Assembly: GCA_016284485.1 (NCBI GenBank)
Contig: JAEEOX010000176.1
Location: 1 to 7,869 of the forward strand
Origin: Bacillota bacterium
GTDB taxonomy: Bacteria; Bacillota; Clostridia; Peptostreptococcales; Anaerovoracaceae
Length of the DNA stretch: 7,869 bases
Direction: 5' to 3'
Shown: piece after piece, positions 1 through 6,031 of the stretch
How the letters are laid out: each line of letters opens with the position of its first letter
Numbering within the stretch: the stretch's first letter is position 1
Made by a program: the position numbers and the translations under genes
The notes under the pieces: model-generated
The model's input: the letters and a program-made list of their open reading frames with translations, nothing else
Databases searched by the model: none
Told to the model about the DNA's origin: nothing

Positions 1-184
1 CGGCTATGAGTTCAAGGTGGTAGACTGCCGCATTACCAACTTCCATCTGCCCAAGTCCACCCTGGTGATGCTGGTCAGCGCACTGTATGACAGGGAGGGT
101 GTCCTCAAGGCTTACAACGAGGCCGTGAAAGAGAGGTACAGATTCTTCTCGTACGGAGATGCGTGTTTGTTTATCAAGAAATAA
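1..184 (+). CDS. queA: QueA, S-adenosylmethionine:tRNA ribosyltransferase-isomerase (3' end only)
   Basis: The 5' part lies outside the window; the last 60 codons read in the frame that starts a full codon at base 2 and stop at TAA 182-184. The visible tail carries the characteristic QueA C-terminus: an ITNFHLPKSTLVMLVSAL segment followed by REGVLKAYNEAV, then ERYRFFSYGDACLFI just before the stop. Known role of the family: transfer and isomerisation of the ribosyl group of S-adenosylmethionine onto 7-aminomethyl-7-deazaguanine at tRNA position 34, giving epoxyqueuosine; it is a cytosolic enzyme of the queuosine pathway. The gene ends just before a strong hairpin terminator shared with the convergent trmL gene. 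The family call is firm because the C-terminal block is highly conserved; nothing can be said about the N-terminal part or the promoter. Confidence 0.95.
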   Translation, partial: GYEFKVVDCRITNFHLPKSTLVMLVSALYDREGVLKAYNEAVKERYRFFSYGDACLFIKK

Positions 185-190
185 AAGTAT

Positions 191-224
191 AAAAAAAGAA
201 AGCCGGCTCGTGCCGGCTTTTGCT
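191..224. terminator. Bidirectional intrinsic terminator between queA and trmL
   Basis: A perfect 9-bp stem, AAAGCCGGC (199-207) with GCCGGCTTT (212-220), has a 4-base TCGT loop. On the plus strand the stem runs into a short T stretch; on the minus strand the A-rich tract 191-200 gives a long U-tract after the same stem. It sits 14 bases after the queA stop and 5 bases beyond the end of trmL, so it can terminate both convergent transcripts. It appears stronger for trmL, whose U-tract is longer. Confidence 0.9.
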
Positions 225-225
225 A

Positions 226-711
226 TTATTCCAGTCCCGGAAACTCCAGCTGCCTCAGCGCTTCAAACAAAATGATGTTGGCGGAGTTGGCCAGGTTGAA
301 GGAGCGGAGCCTTGTGGAACTGGACATGGGAATGCGTATGGCATGCTCTGCATGTTCTGCAATGAAATCCCGAGGGAGACCGCGGGTCTCCCTGCCGAAA
401 AGGAACATGTCCTCATCGCAGTAAGAAAAATCAGTATAGCGATGACCGCCTTTGGTGGTGGCGAGAAACAAACGATGCGGTTCGGTTCCGTCCGGGCCGT
501 ATTTTTTCATGAATTCGTCCAGCGAACTATGGATCTCAAGCTTAACGTAGGGCCAGTAATCCAGGCCGGCGCGCTTAAGGGACTTGTCGTCGATGGAGAA
601 GCCCAGGGGCTCCACCAGGTGGAGGACGGAATCCGTGGCTGCACAGGTGCGGGCGATGTTTCCGGTGTTGGGCGGGATCTCAGGCTCTACGAAGACTATA
701 TGTAATGACAT
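226..711 (-). CDS. trmL: TrmL, tRNA (cytidine/uridine-34 2'-O)-methyltransferase
   Basis: This 161-residue SPOUT-class methyltransferase has the family's usual compact length (about 155-165). N-terminal motif PEIPPNTGNIARTCAAT lies at residues 10-26, the LDY/RAGLDYW segment around 47-53, the SAM-binding knot glycine motif FGRETRGLP at 105-113, then IPM at 127-129 and RSFNLANSANI at 136-146 forming the knot with the conserved Asn. Known family role: dimeric enzyme that 2'-O-methylates the wobble nucleotide of two tRNA-Leu isoacceptors using SAM (E. coli TrmL/YibK). The ATG at 709-711 is preceded on the minus strand by an AGAGGT ribosome binding site at a normal distance and by its own promoter. 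It appears monocistronic, ending at the hairpin shared with queA. Lower-probability alternative: a related SPOUT methyltransferase of different tRNA target, but the E. coli-like PEIPPNTGNI and ETRGLP blocks favour TrmL. Confidence 0.93.
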   Translation of the reverse strand: MSLHIVFVEPEIPPNTGNIARTCAATDSVLHLVEPLGFSIDDKSLKRAGLDYWPYVKLEIHSSLDEFMKKYGPDGTEPHRLFLATTKGGHRYTDFSYCDEDMFLFGRETRGLPRDFIAEHAEHAIRIPMSSSTRLRSFNLANSANIILFEALRQLEFPGLE

Positions 712-740
712 TTCTGTACCTCTTTCTGAAATATACCGCC

Positions 741-769
741 ATTATATTCCAAAAGAAGCCAATAAACAA
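741..769 (-). promoter_or_regulatory. Predicted sigma-A promoter of trmL
   Basis: Read on the minus strand, TTGTTT (-35, plus-strand bases 764-769) is separated by exactly 17 bases from a perfect TATAAT (-10, plus-strand bases 741-746). The expected start is near base 734, giving a leader of about 23 bases that contains the AGAGGT ribosome binding site of trmL. The -35 is weak but the -10 and spacing are consensus. Confidence 0.72.
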
Positions 770-775
770 ATTTTG

Positions 776-793
776 GTTTTTTGCACAAAAAAC
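776..793. repeat. A/T-tract inverted repeat between the divergent promoters
   Basis: GTTTTTT (776-782) and AAAAAAC (787-793) are perfect 7-bp inverted arms around GCAC. The repeat lies outside both predicted transcripts, 6 bases from the trmL -35 element and 2 bases from the T-box -35 element. It could be a pair of UP-element-like A/T tracts, a bent-DNA segment or an operator. The symmetry is visible; any function is inference, and low-complexity A/T tracts form such repeats easily. Confidence 0.4.
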
Positions 794-795
794 TA

Positions 796-824
796 TTGAC
801 GAAGTTATTGCAAGGTGATAATAT
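796..824 (+). promoter_or_regulatory. Predicted sigma-A promoter of the T-box/trpB2 transcript
   Basis: TTGACG (796-801) and TAATAT (819-824) are separated by 17 bases, and an A-tract (787-792) lies just upstream as in UP elements. The expected start is around base 831, which leaves about 20 bases before the first stem of the T-box. It fires away from the trmL promoter. Confidence 0.75.
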
Positions 825-1061
825 AACCACAATTTAATAATGCTTTAAACCTGTGAGGAAGAGTAAGTAAGTTCCGATGCTTACATATGAGAGAGCCGGG
901 GGCGGTGAGATCCCGGCATGCGGAGGCGGAACCGAATGGACTTCTGAGGGCAAACTGAACGGACCATGTGAGTGGTCCTGAGTAGGGGCGACGGAGACAT
1001 AACTTCGTTACAAAATGAGGCATATGATGGTATGCCGGAGTGGGCGCGGAAGCGTCAAGCC

Positions 1062-1096
1062 GGGTGGCACCGCAGGAGTATTCATGCTCTTGTCCC
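1062..1096 (+). promoter_or_regulatory. T-box antiterminator element
   Basis: GGG (1062-1064) pairs CCC (1094-1096). A 7-base bulge UGGCACC (1065-1071) follows; the second helix is GCAGGAG (1072-1078) with CTCTTGT (1087-1093, including G-U pairs) and an 8-base loop. The 7-base UGGNACC bulge between two helices is the canonical tRNA acceptor-binding geometry. Relative to the usual AGGGUGGNACCGCG the flanking bases are changed (A to C first, G to A last). Bases 1087-1096 are also needed by the terminator, so only one structure can form. Confidence 0.88.
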
Positions 1097-1124
1097 AGCA
1101 TTTTTGGGATGAGAGCGTTTTTTT
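1086..1124 (+). terminator. T-box leader intrinsic terminator upstream of trpB2
   Basis: GCTCTTGTCCCA (1086-1097) pairs with TGGGATGAGAGC (1105-1116) over 12 bp including two G-U pairs, loop GCATTTT, followed by a run of seven T (1118-1124). It ends 44 bases before the trpB2 start codon and overlaps the 3' half of the antiterminator, as expected for a tRNA-controlled switch. Confidence 0.93.
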
Positions 1125-1168
1125 ATCCCAAGGAAATCAACGGACCTGAAATCGAAAGGAGAACTGAA

Positions 1169-2551
1169 ATGACACTTAAGAACAATGAGATCCCGTACAA
1201 GATCTACCTGGAAGAAGACGAAATGCCGGACAAATACTATAACGTCAGGGCGGACATGAAGAAGAAACCAGCACCGCTCCTCAATCCGGGAACAATGGAG
1301 CCCATGACCAAGGGGGAGCTTTCGGCAGTGTTTTGCTCGGAACTGGTGGACCAGGAACTGAACAATGATGATCCGTACATCGAGATACCTGAGGAGATCA
1401 GGCAGTTCTACAGGATGTACCGTCCGTCGCCGCTGGTCAGGGCTTACTGCCTGGAGGAGCAGCTTCAGTCGCCGGCGAAGATCTACTATAAGTTTGAGGG
1501 AAACAATACCAGCGGCAGCCACAAGCTGAATTCCGCCATAACTCAGGCGTATTACGCCAAGAAGCAGGGGCTGAAGGGCATAACCACTGAGACGGGAGCA
1601 GGTCAGTGGGGCACTGCGCTTTCAATGGCCTGCGCATATTTTGGACTTGACTGTAAAGTTTATATGGTAAAGGTGTCCTACGAACAGAAACCCTTCAGAA
1701 GAGAGGTCATGAGGACCTACGGAGCAACTGTTACTCCTTCCCCGTCAATGGAAACGGAGATCGGCAAGAAGATCAATCTGGAGCATCCGGGAACCACCGG
1801 CTCTCTGGGCTGCGCCATATCCGAAGCTGTGGAGAAGGCGGTCACCACGGAAGGATACAGATACGTTCTTGGAAGTGTGCTGAACCAGGTCCTGCTTCAC
1901 CAGTCCATAATCGGCCTGGAGACCAGAAAGGCCTTCGATAAATATGGGATAGATCCGGACATCATCATTGGCTGCGCCGGAGGCGGTTCCAACCTGGGCG
2001 GCCTCATCTCACCCTTTGCAGGGGAGAAACTCAGGGGAGAGAAGGACTACCGCATAATCGCCGTTGAGCCAAAATCATGTCCCAGTCTCACAAGAGGTAA
2101 GTATGTATACGATTTCTGTGACACCGGAAAGGTCTGTCCTCTGGCAAAGATGTACACCCTGGGAAGTCAGTTCATTCCTTCGGCGAACCACGCCGGCGGC
2201 CTGAGATATCACGGTATGAGCCCCATCGTTTCGGAACTCTATGACCAGGGGATCATCGAGGCCAGGGCTTATGAGCAGACGGAGGTCTTCGATGCGGCCG
2301 TCAGATTCGCCAGATGCGAAGGCATTCTTCCCGCGCCGGAGTCCAGCCACGCCATAAAGGCTGCGATCGACGAGGCTCTCAGATGCAAGGAGACAGGCGA
2401 GGAAAAGACCATAGTCTTCGGCCTCACCGGGACCGGATATTTCGATCTTAAGGCATACCAGCAGTTCAATGACGGTACCATGACTGACTATGTGCCCACG
2501 GATGAAGAGATCGAGGCCAGCCTCGCCAACGCGCCGGGATATGCAAAATAA
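1169..2551 (+). CDS. trpB2: TrpB2-type tryptophan synthase beta chain-like PLP enzyme
   Basis: A 460-residue fold-type II PLP enzyme. Family role: beta-replacement of serine with indole to give tryptophan; TrpB2 members are longer than TrpB1 (about 400) and work with little or no TrpA help. Visible motifs: substrate segment RPSPLV 85-90; KFEGNNTSGSHKLNSA 108-123 with PLP lysine K119 (GSHK, not the GAHKTN of TrpB1); ETGAGQWG 141-148 with catalytic E141 and the TrpB2-specific Trp; phosphate-binding GCAGGGSN 268-275; SCPSLTRG 303-310 and HAGGLRYHGM 341-350, both typical of TrpB2; PAPESSHA near 388-395. Start: ATG 1169 follows AAGGAG (1156-1161) with 7-base spacing and lies past the T-box terminator; the frame is open upstream to 1040 but that part is riboswitch. 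No trpA is adjacent, and a promoter follows, so the unit is probably monocistronic or reads through into hom. Whether the in vivo substrate is free indole is inference. Confidence 0.93.
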   Translation: MTLKNNEIPYKIYLEEDEMPDKYYNVRADMKKKPAPLLNPGTMEPMTKGELSAVFCSELVDQELNNDDPYIEIPEEIRQFYRMYRPSPLVRAYCLEEQLQSPAKIYYKFEGNNTSGSHKLNSAITQAYYAKKQGLKGITTETGAGQWGTALSMACAYFGLDCKVYMVKVSYEQKPFRREVMRTYGATVTPSPSMETEIGKKINLEHPGTTGSLGCAISEAVEKAVTTEGYRYVLGSVLNQVLLHQSIIGLETRKAFDKYGIDPDIIIGCAGGGSNLGGLISPFAGEKLRGEKDYRIIAVEPKSCPSLTRGKYVYDFCDTGKVCPLAKMYTLGSQFIPSANHAGGLRYHGMSPIVSELYDQGIIEARAYEQTEVFDAAVRFARCEGILPAPESSHAIKAAIDEALRCKETGEEKTIVFGLTGTGYFDLKAYQQFNDGTMTDYVPTDEEIEASLANAPGYAK

Positions 2552-2574
2552 GAGCCAAAATGGCGCAGATTTCA

Positions 2575-2603
2575 TTGAAAGGATGGAAAAACAGGAGTAT
2601 AAT
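2575..2603 (+). promoter_or_regulatory. Predicted sigma-A promoter upstream of hom
   Basis: TTGAAA (2575-2580) and a perfect TATAAT (2598-2603) are separated by exactly 17 bases in the 74-base gap between trpB2 and hom. The expected start is near 2610, only about 16 bases before the hom ATG and just before its AGGAG ribosome binding site (2613-2617). No convincing terminator separates trpB2 from this promoter, so some read-through from the Trp-controlled unit is possible. Confidence 0.75.
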
Positions 2604-2625
2604 ATCCATTTGAGGAGATGTGGCC

Positions 2626-3585
2626 ATGAAGAAATTAAACGTTGCCATCCTGGGATTGGGCGTGGTCGGCGGAGGAACCTATGACATCCTCCGTACCAAC
2701 CGGGACCTGATCACAGAGAGGACAGGATGTGAGATAGAAGTCAGGAAGATATTCGGCAGAAGGCACCGCGACGATGTGGCGGAGGAGCTCTTCACGCTGG
2801 ATTACGATGAGATCCTGAACGACCCCGAAACAGACGTGGTGTGCGAGACCCTTGGGGGTGTTGAACCTGCGCTTTCCTTCATGCTTGAAGCCATGAGGAG
2901 AGGGAAGCACGTGGTGACAGCCAACAAGGCTGCGGTCGCCGCGGGATGGGACGAACTCAACGAGACCGCAAAGTTAAACGGAGTGCAGTTCCTCTACGAA
3001 GCTTCAGTCTGCGGAGGGATGCCGGTGCTGTCGGCCATCAGGGGAAACCTGAGCGCCAACAGATTCCTGGAAGTGAGGGGGATCATAAACAGTACCACCA
3101 ATTACATTCTTTCCAAGATGGCGAGGGAAGGCAAGAGCTACGAGGAGGCCCTGAAGGATGCTCAGGCCATGGGCACCGTGGAGAGGGATCCATCATCGGA
3201 CGTCAGCGGCATGGATTCCGCCAACAAGCTCTGCATACTCATGTCTCTTCTTTTCGGGAAGCACATACCTCCGGAGGAGATCCCCAGGACCGGGATCACG
3301 GAACTCACGAAGGAGGACATGGCTGAGGCAGGCCGGAACGGCCAGGTCATCAAGCTTGTGGCTCGCGCCTGGCTGGAGGGTGACGAACTCAAGTGTTACG
3401 TGCGCCCCGAAAGAATTGCAAAAGACGATCCCCTGGCCATGGCCAATAACGAGAAGAACGCACTGATCGTCACATCGGACATGTCCGGGATCAACATGTT
3501 TTACGGTAACGGCGCGGGACCTCTGGTCACAGGGTCAGCGGTTGCCGGGGACATCTTATCAATAGCTCTTATGGGAGGAAAATGA
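2626..3585 (+). CDS. hom: Homoserine dehydrogenase, short form without ACT domain
   Basis: A 319-residue NAD(P)-dependent oxidoreductase that reduces aspartate semialdehyde to homoserine, the branch to threonine and methionine. N-terminal Rossmann motif GLGVVGGG at 10-17; VTANKA 97-102 (active-site lysine region); YEASVCGGMPV 124-134; NSTTNYIL 155-162 (commonly NGTTNYIL); catalytic block E186, D188, D192, D197, K201 in GTVERDP...DVSGMDSANK; C-terminal GNGAGPLVTGSAVAGDI 294-310. The protein ends just after this motif, so the regulatory ACT domain found in many 400-450-residue Gram-positive enzymes is absent; direct allosteric control by threonine through such a domain is therefore not expected. 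Start ATG 2626 has AGGAG 8 bases upstream; an in-frame GTG at 2620 is only 2 bases from that site and is unlikely. It is the first gene of a tightly spaced unit, 3 bases before the SEC-C gene. Confidence 0.95.
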   Translation: MKKLNVAILGLGVVGGGTYDILRTNRDLITERTGCEIEVRKIFGRRHRDDVAEELFTLDYDEILNDPETDVVCETLGGVEPALSFMLEAMRRGKHVVTANKAAVAAGWDELNETAKLNGVQFLYEASVCGGMPVLSAIRGNLSANRFLEVRGIINSTTNYILSKMAREGKSYEEALKDAQAMGTVERDPSSDVSGMDSANKLCILMSLLFGKHIPPEEIPRTGITELTKEDMAEAGRNGQVIKLVARAWLEGDELKCYVRPERIAKDDPLAMANNEKNALIVTSDMSGINMFYGNGAGPLVTGSAVAGDILSIALMGGK

Positions 3586-3588
3586 AAC

Positions 3589-4089
3589 ATGAGCATATTT
3601 GAAGAATGGAATGAACTCTGCGGAGAACAGTCAGAAGAGAGCTTCAACGCTTTCTGGAAGGAATATTCGGACTGCGAGACCAAGGTATACCAGAACATCC
3701 TTGCCAACTATCCCAAGAAACTCGAAGGCAAGTTCTCGGATCTGATCCGGAAATTCGATGCCAGACCTGCCATCTTCATGGGATTCATGGACGGGATCTC
3801 CGACTCGCTCAACGAGAAGATCGATCTGGAGAAGGTCACGGAGGATACCGAGCTTTCCTTCGATATCGACTTTGAAAAGCTGTACTTCAATATGCACAAG
3901 GCCGGAGCGGACTATCTCTACACCCTCAGAGAGTGGAACAACGTCTTCGACGATGAGAAGCTTGCGTCCATCGAGAAGGCATACAAGCGTTCCAAGACGG
4001 TCCACGTAGCCAAGAAGCCTGGCAGGAACGATCCCTGTCCCTGCGGATCAGGCAAGAAATACAAGAACTGCTGCGGGCGTAATGCCTAG
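3589..4089 (+). CDS. SEC-C motif protein of unknown function
   Basis: A 166-residue soluble, acidic protein with no signal peptide or membrane segment. Its C-terminus, GRNDPCPCGSGKKYKNCCG (145-163), is a textbook SEC-C zinc motif: C150, C152, C161, C162 (the last Cys in place of the His of some versions), as at the end of SecA where it binds zinc and contacts SecB/ribosome. Residues 1-140 are predicted mainly helical, with conserved-looking FMGFMDGISDSLNEKIDLE (63-81) and DFEKLYFNMHKAGADYLYTL (94-113); I recognise this arrangement as a stand-alone clostridial SEC-C family without assigned role. It begins 3 bases after hom with GGGAGGA as ribosome binding site, and its TAG overlaps the AGGAGG site of the ligase, suggesting translational coupling. 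Function cannot be stated; metal binding is a fair inference. Confidence 0.85.
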   Translation: MSIFEEWNELCGEQSEESFNAFWKEYSDCETKVYQNILANYPKKLEGKFSDLIRKFDARPAIFMGFMDGISDSLNEKIDLEKVTEDTELSFDIDFEKLYFNMHKAGADYLYTLREWNNVFDDEKLASIEKAYKRSKTVHVAKKPGRNDPCPCGSGKKYKNCCGRNA

Positions 4090-4099
4090 GAGGCGTGAA

Positions 4100-6031
4100 A
4101 TGTCTTACAAAAAGCGGACTGAGGCCATCAGGAACAGACTGAATGAGATCAAACTTCCTCATCTCAAGCTCAAAAAACTCGAGATGAACGACGTGATCCA
4201 TCTGGATGAGCTGGGCCTGGATTTCACCAGGAAGATATCCAACTCCAGACCTGCGCCGAAGAGCGGACACTATGAACAGTCCCACTATTCCACGGTGAAG
4301 GAGATCTTCAGGTACGGAACAGACACCTTCAGGGACAGAGTCTTCATCCTGGACAAGGATAAGCCAAGAGACAAGGAGTTCCGTGAGTACACCTACGGTG
4401 ACTTCAGGGAGGACGTGGAAGCTCTGGGAACAGCGCTTACCGTAAAGTACATGCAGAAGGGTTCCCCCATAGCCATCATAGGTGAGAATCAGTATGACTG
4501 GTATGTATCCTACATGACGGCTCTCACGGGAGCCGGCATTGCTGTGCCACTGGACAAGGAGCTTCCGGACAACGAGATCGAGATAACCCTGAACCGCAGC
4601 AAGGCTGAGGCAGTAATCCTCTCTTCCAAGCTCAGAGACAGGATACTCAAACTGGGCGAGAAGGGCAGGCTGCCCTACGTAAAGACATTCGTGGTAATGA
4701 AGTCCGGAGAACCCCTTGAGGGAAACGTAGTTGGCTTTGACGCTGTCATAAGCGAAGGCAAGGAACTGCTGGCCATGGGAGAGAGATCTTTCATAGACAC
4801 GGAGACAGATCCCGATGAATTCAGGGCGCTGTTCTTCACTTCCGGGACCACCTCGGACGCCAAGGGAGTAATGGCCACCTCCAGACAGCTGGCCAACAAC
4901 ATTAACGCTGTATCCGCCTATGTCAGGATCAACGAGAAGGATAGATTCTTCTCCGTGCTTCCTCTTCACCACACCTATGAATCCAGCATCGGATACCTTC
5001 TGGCCGTGGCCTACGGAAGCTCCATCGCTGTGAACCAGGGCCTGAGATACATCTCTCAGGATCTGAAGGACACCAGGCCAAGCATCCTGATCGCGGTGCC
5101 TCTTCTCATTGAGCACCTCTATGACAGCATCCAGAAGAACATCAGGAAGAGCAAAAAAGAGAAGATGGTGGATTCCATGATGCACACCACAAGAGTCCTC
5201 AAGACCATGGGGGTGGACATCAGGAAAAGAGTCTTCAAGGAGATATACGACGGTATCGGCGGGAACATGGAGTACATAGTTTCCGCAGCCGCACCGCTGG
5301 ATCCCAAGATCGGCCAGTGGCTGACGGATCTGGGCATAATCTTTTTGCAGGGCTACGGACTGACTGAAACCTGCCCGATCTCGGCGGTAACACCGGAATA
5401 TGACACGAGAGTGGGTTCCGCAGGAAAGACCATCGTAAACGGAGAGATCCGTGTGTCCAACCCCGACGAGAACGGAGACGGCGAGCTGGTGATCTCCACC
5501 GATACTCTGATGATCGGATATTTTGAGGATGAGGCTGCCACAAACGACGTGATCGAGGTGGACGAGAACGGAAGACGCTGGTTCTATTCCGGCGACATCG
5601 GCCACGTTGACAAGGACGGCTACGTCTACATCACCGGCCGCATCAAGAACGTGATCGTCACTCAGAACGGCAAGAACATCTATCCGGAGGAACTGGAGCA
5701 GCTGATCATGGAGAACGAGGACTTCTCCGACTGCATGGTCTACGGCAAGGAGGTCCCCGGAGAGAAGGAGCTCATAGTCACAGCCAGGGTAATTCCCAAC
5801 TATGACAGACTCAAGGAAAAATACGGGGAGATGGATATCCCCCAGATATACAAGCTTCTCCTCCACGATATAAGGGAGATAAACAAGAAGACCACCAACT
5901 ACAAGGCCATCAAGGGCCTTGAGATCAAGGACGGAGATTACATCAGGACAAGCACCAAGAAGATCAAGAGGTACAGGGAGATCAAGGAAGGAAAGATCCT
6001 TCCGGTGGAGGATCTCAGGGAGACAGAATGA
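4100..6031 (+). CDS. AMP-forming acyl-CoA synthetase (long-chain fatty acid-CoA ligase family)
   Basis: A 643-residue ANL-superfamily adenylating enzyme: carboxylate plus ATP gives acyl-AMP, then usually the CoA thioester. Motifs in order: P-loop TSGTTSDAKGV 247-257; LPLHHTYE 287-294; SAAAPL 395-400; QGYGLTETCP 417-426 (A5); YSGDIG 497-502 with D499 (A7, ATP ribose contact); TGRIKNVIV 512-520 with R514 and the hinge region; GKNIYPEELE 524-533; near the end TSTKKIKR 617-624, where K621 aligns with the A10 catalytic lysine. All key residues are present, so it should be active. Residues 1-60 are an unusual Lys/Glu-rich N-terminal extension ahead of the ligase fold. No membrane segments. ATG 4100 is chosen because AGGAGG (4088-4093) stands 6 bases upstream; the in-frame ATG 4082 precedes that site. 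It overlaps the SDR gene by 4 bases (ATGA). Substrate unknown: fatty acid is the family default. Confidence 0.9.
   Translation: MSYKKRTEAIRNRLNEIKLPHLKLKKLEMNDVIHLDELGLDFTRKISNSRPAPKSGHYEQSHYSTVKEIFRYGTDTFRDRVFILDKDKPRDKEFREYTYGDFREDVEALGTALTVKYMQKGSPIAIIGENQYDWYVSYMTALTGAGIAVPLDKELPDNEIEITLNRSKAEAVILSSKLRDRILKLGEKGRLPYVKTFVVMKSGEPLEGNVVGFDAVISEGKELLAMGERSFIDTETDPDEFRALFFTSGTTSDAKGVMATSRQLANNINAVSAYVRINEKDRFFSVLPLHHTYESSIGYLLAVAYGSSIAVNQGLRYISQDLKDTRPSILIAVPLLIEHLYDSIQKNIRKSKKEKMVDSMMHTTRVLKTMGVDIRKRVFKEIYDGIGGNMEYIVSAAAPLDPKIGQWLTDLGIIFLQGYGLTETCPISAVTPEYDTRVGSAGKTIVNGEIRVSNPDENGDGELVISTDTLMIGYFEDEAATNDVIEVDENGRRWFYSGDIGHVDKDGYVYITGRIKNVIVTQNGKNIYPEELEQLIMENEDFSDCMVYGKEVPGEKELIVTARVIPNYDRLKEKYGEMDIPQIYKLLLHDIREINKKTTNYKAIKGLEIKDGDYIRTSTKKIKRYREIKEGKILPVEDLRETE

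Larger units (their letters stand above)
831..1124 (+). promoter_or_regulatory. T-box riboswitch leader specific for tRNA-Trp
   Basis: The leader has the ordered parts of a transcriptional T-box. Stem I base: GAAG (858-861) pairs CTTC (941-944), enclosing the S-turn AGTA (862-865) opposite GAA. Next GTTCC (871-875) pairs GGAAC (928-932), and the distal AGAGAG...GCCGGG/CCCGGC hairpin follows (GCCGGG 895-900, CCCGGC 912-917). The specifier loop reads GAATGGA, so the specifier is UGG (937-939) followed by the usual purine: tryptophan. Further hairpins lie at 961-978 (GGACCA/TGGTCC) and 1019-1036 (GGCATA/TATGCC). The T-box motif CGGGTGGCACCGCA (1061-1074) carries UGGC, which would pair with a GCCA acceptor end; tRNA-Trp has discriminator G, consistent with the specifier. 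It ends in mutually exclusive antiterminator and terminator hairpins before trpB2. Mechanism from the family: uncharged tRNA-Trp stabilises the antiterminator and lets transcription continue. Confidence 0.95.

Noticed and set aside
805..1101. Minus-strand open frame in the T-box region
   Set aside because: No ribosome binding site or family similarity, and the region is fully explained as a structured leader RNA.
1040..1168. N-terminal extension of trpB2 from a GTG at 1040
   Set aside because: This stretch is the T-box antiterminator and terminator; the ATG at 1169 has AAGGAG at ideal distance and matches the family N-terminus.
2554..2564. Small GCCA-AAA-TGGC hairpin after trpB2 as a terminator
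   Set aside because: Only 4 base pairs with a 3-base loop and no following T-run.
2620..2625. GTG start of hom at 2620
   Set aside because: Only 2 bases from the AGGAG site, against 8 bases for the ATG at 2626, which also gives the normal family N-terminus.
4082..4099. Upstream in-frame ATG of the ligase at 4082
   Set aside because: It lies before the AGGAGG site (4088-4093), which is placed exactly for the ATG at 4100.
3926..5866. A 646-codon open frame on the minus strand across the SEC-C and ligase genes
   Set aside because: Over the ligase it lies in exact codon register, so its openness only reflects avoidance of TTA, CTA and TCA codons in the real gene. The translation has no recognisable motif and the sense protein has a full set of ANL motifs.
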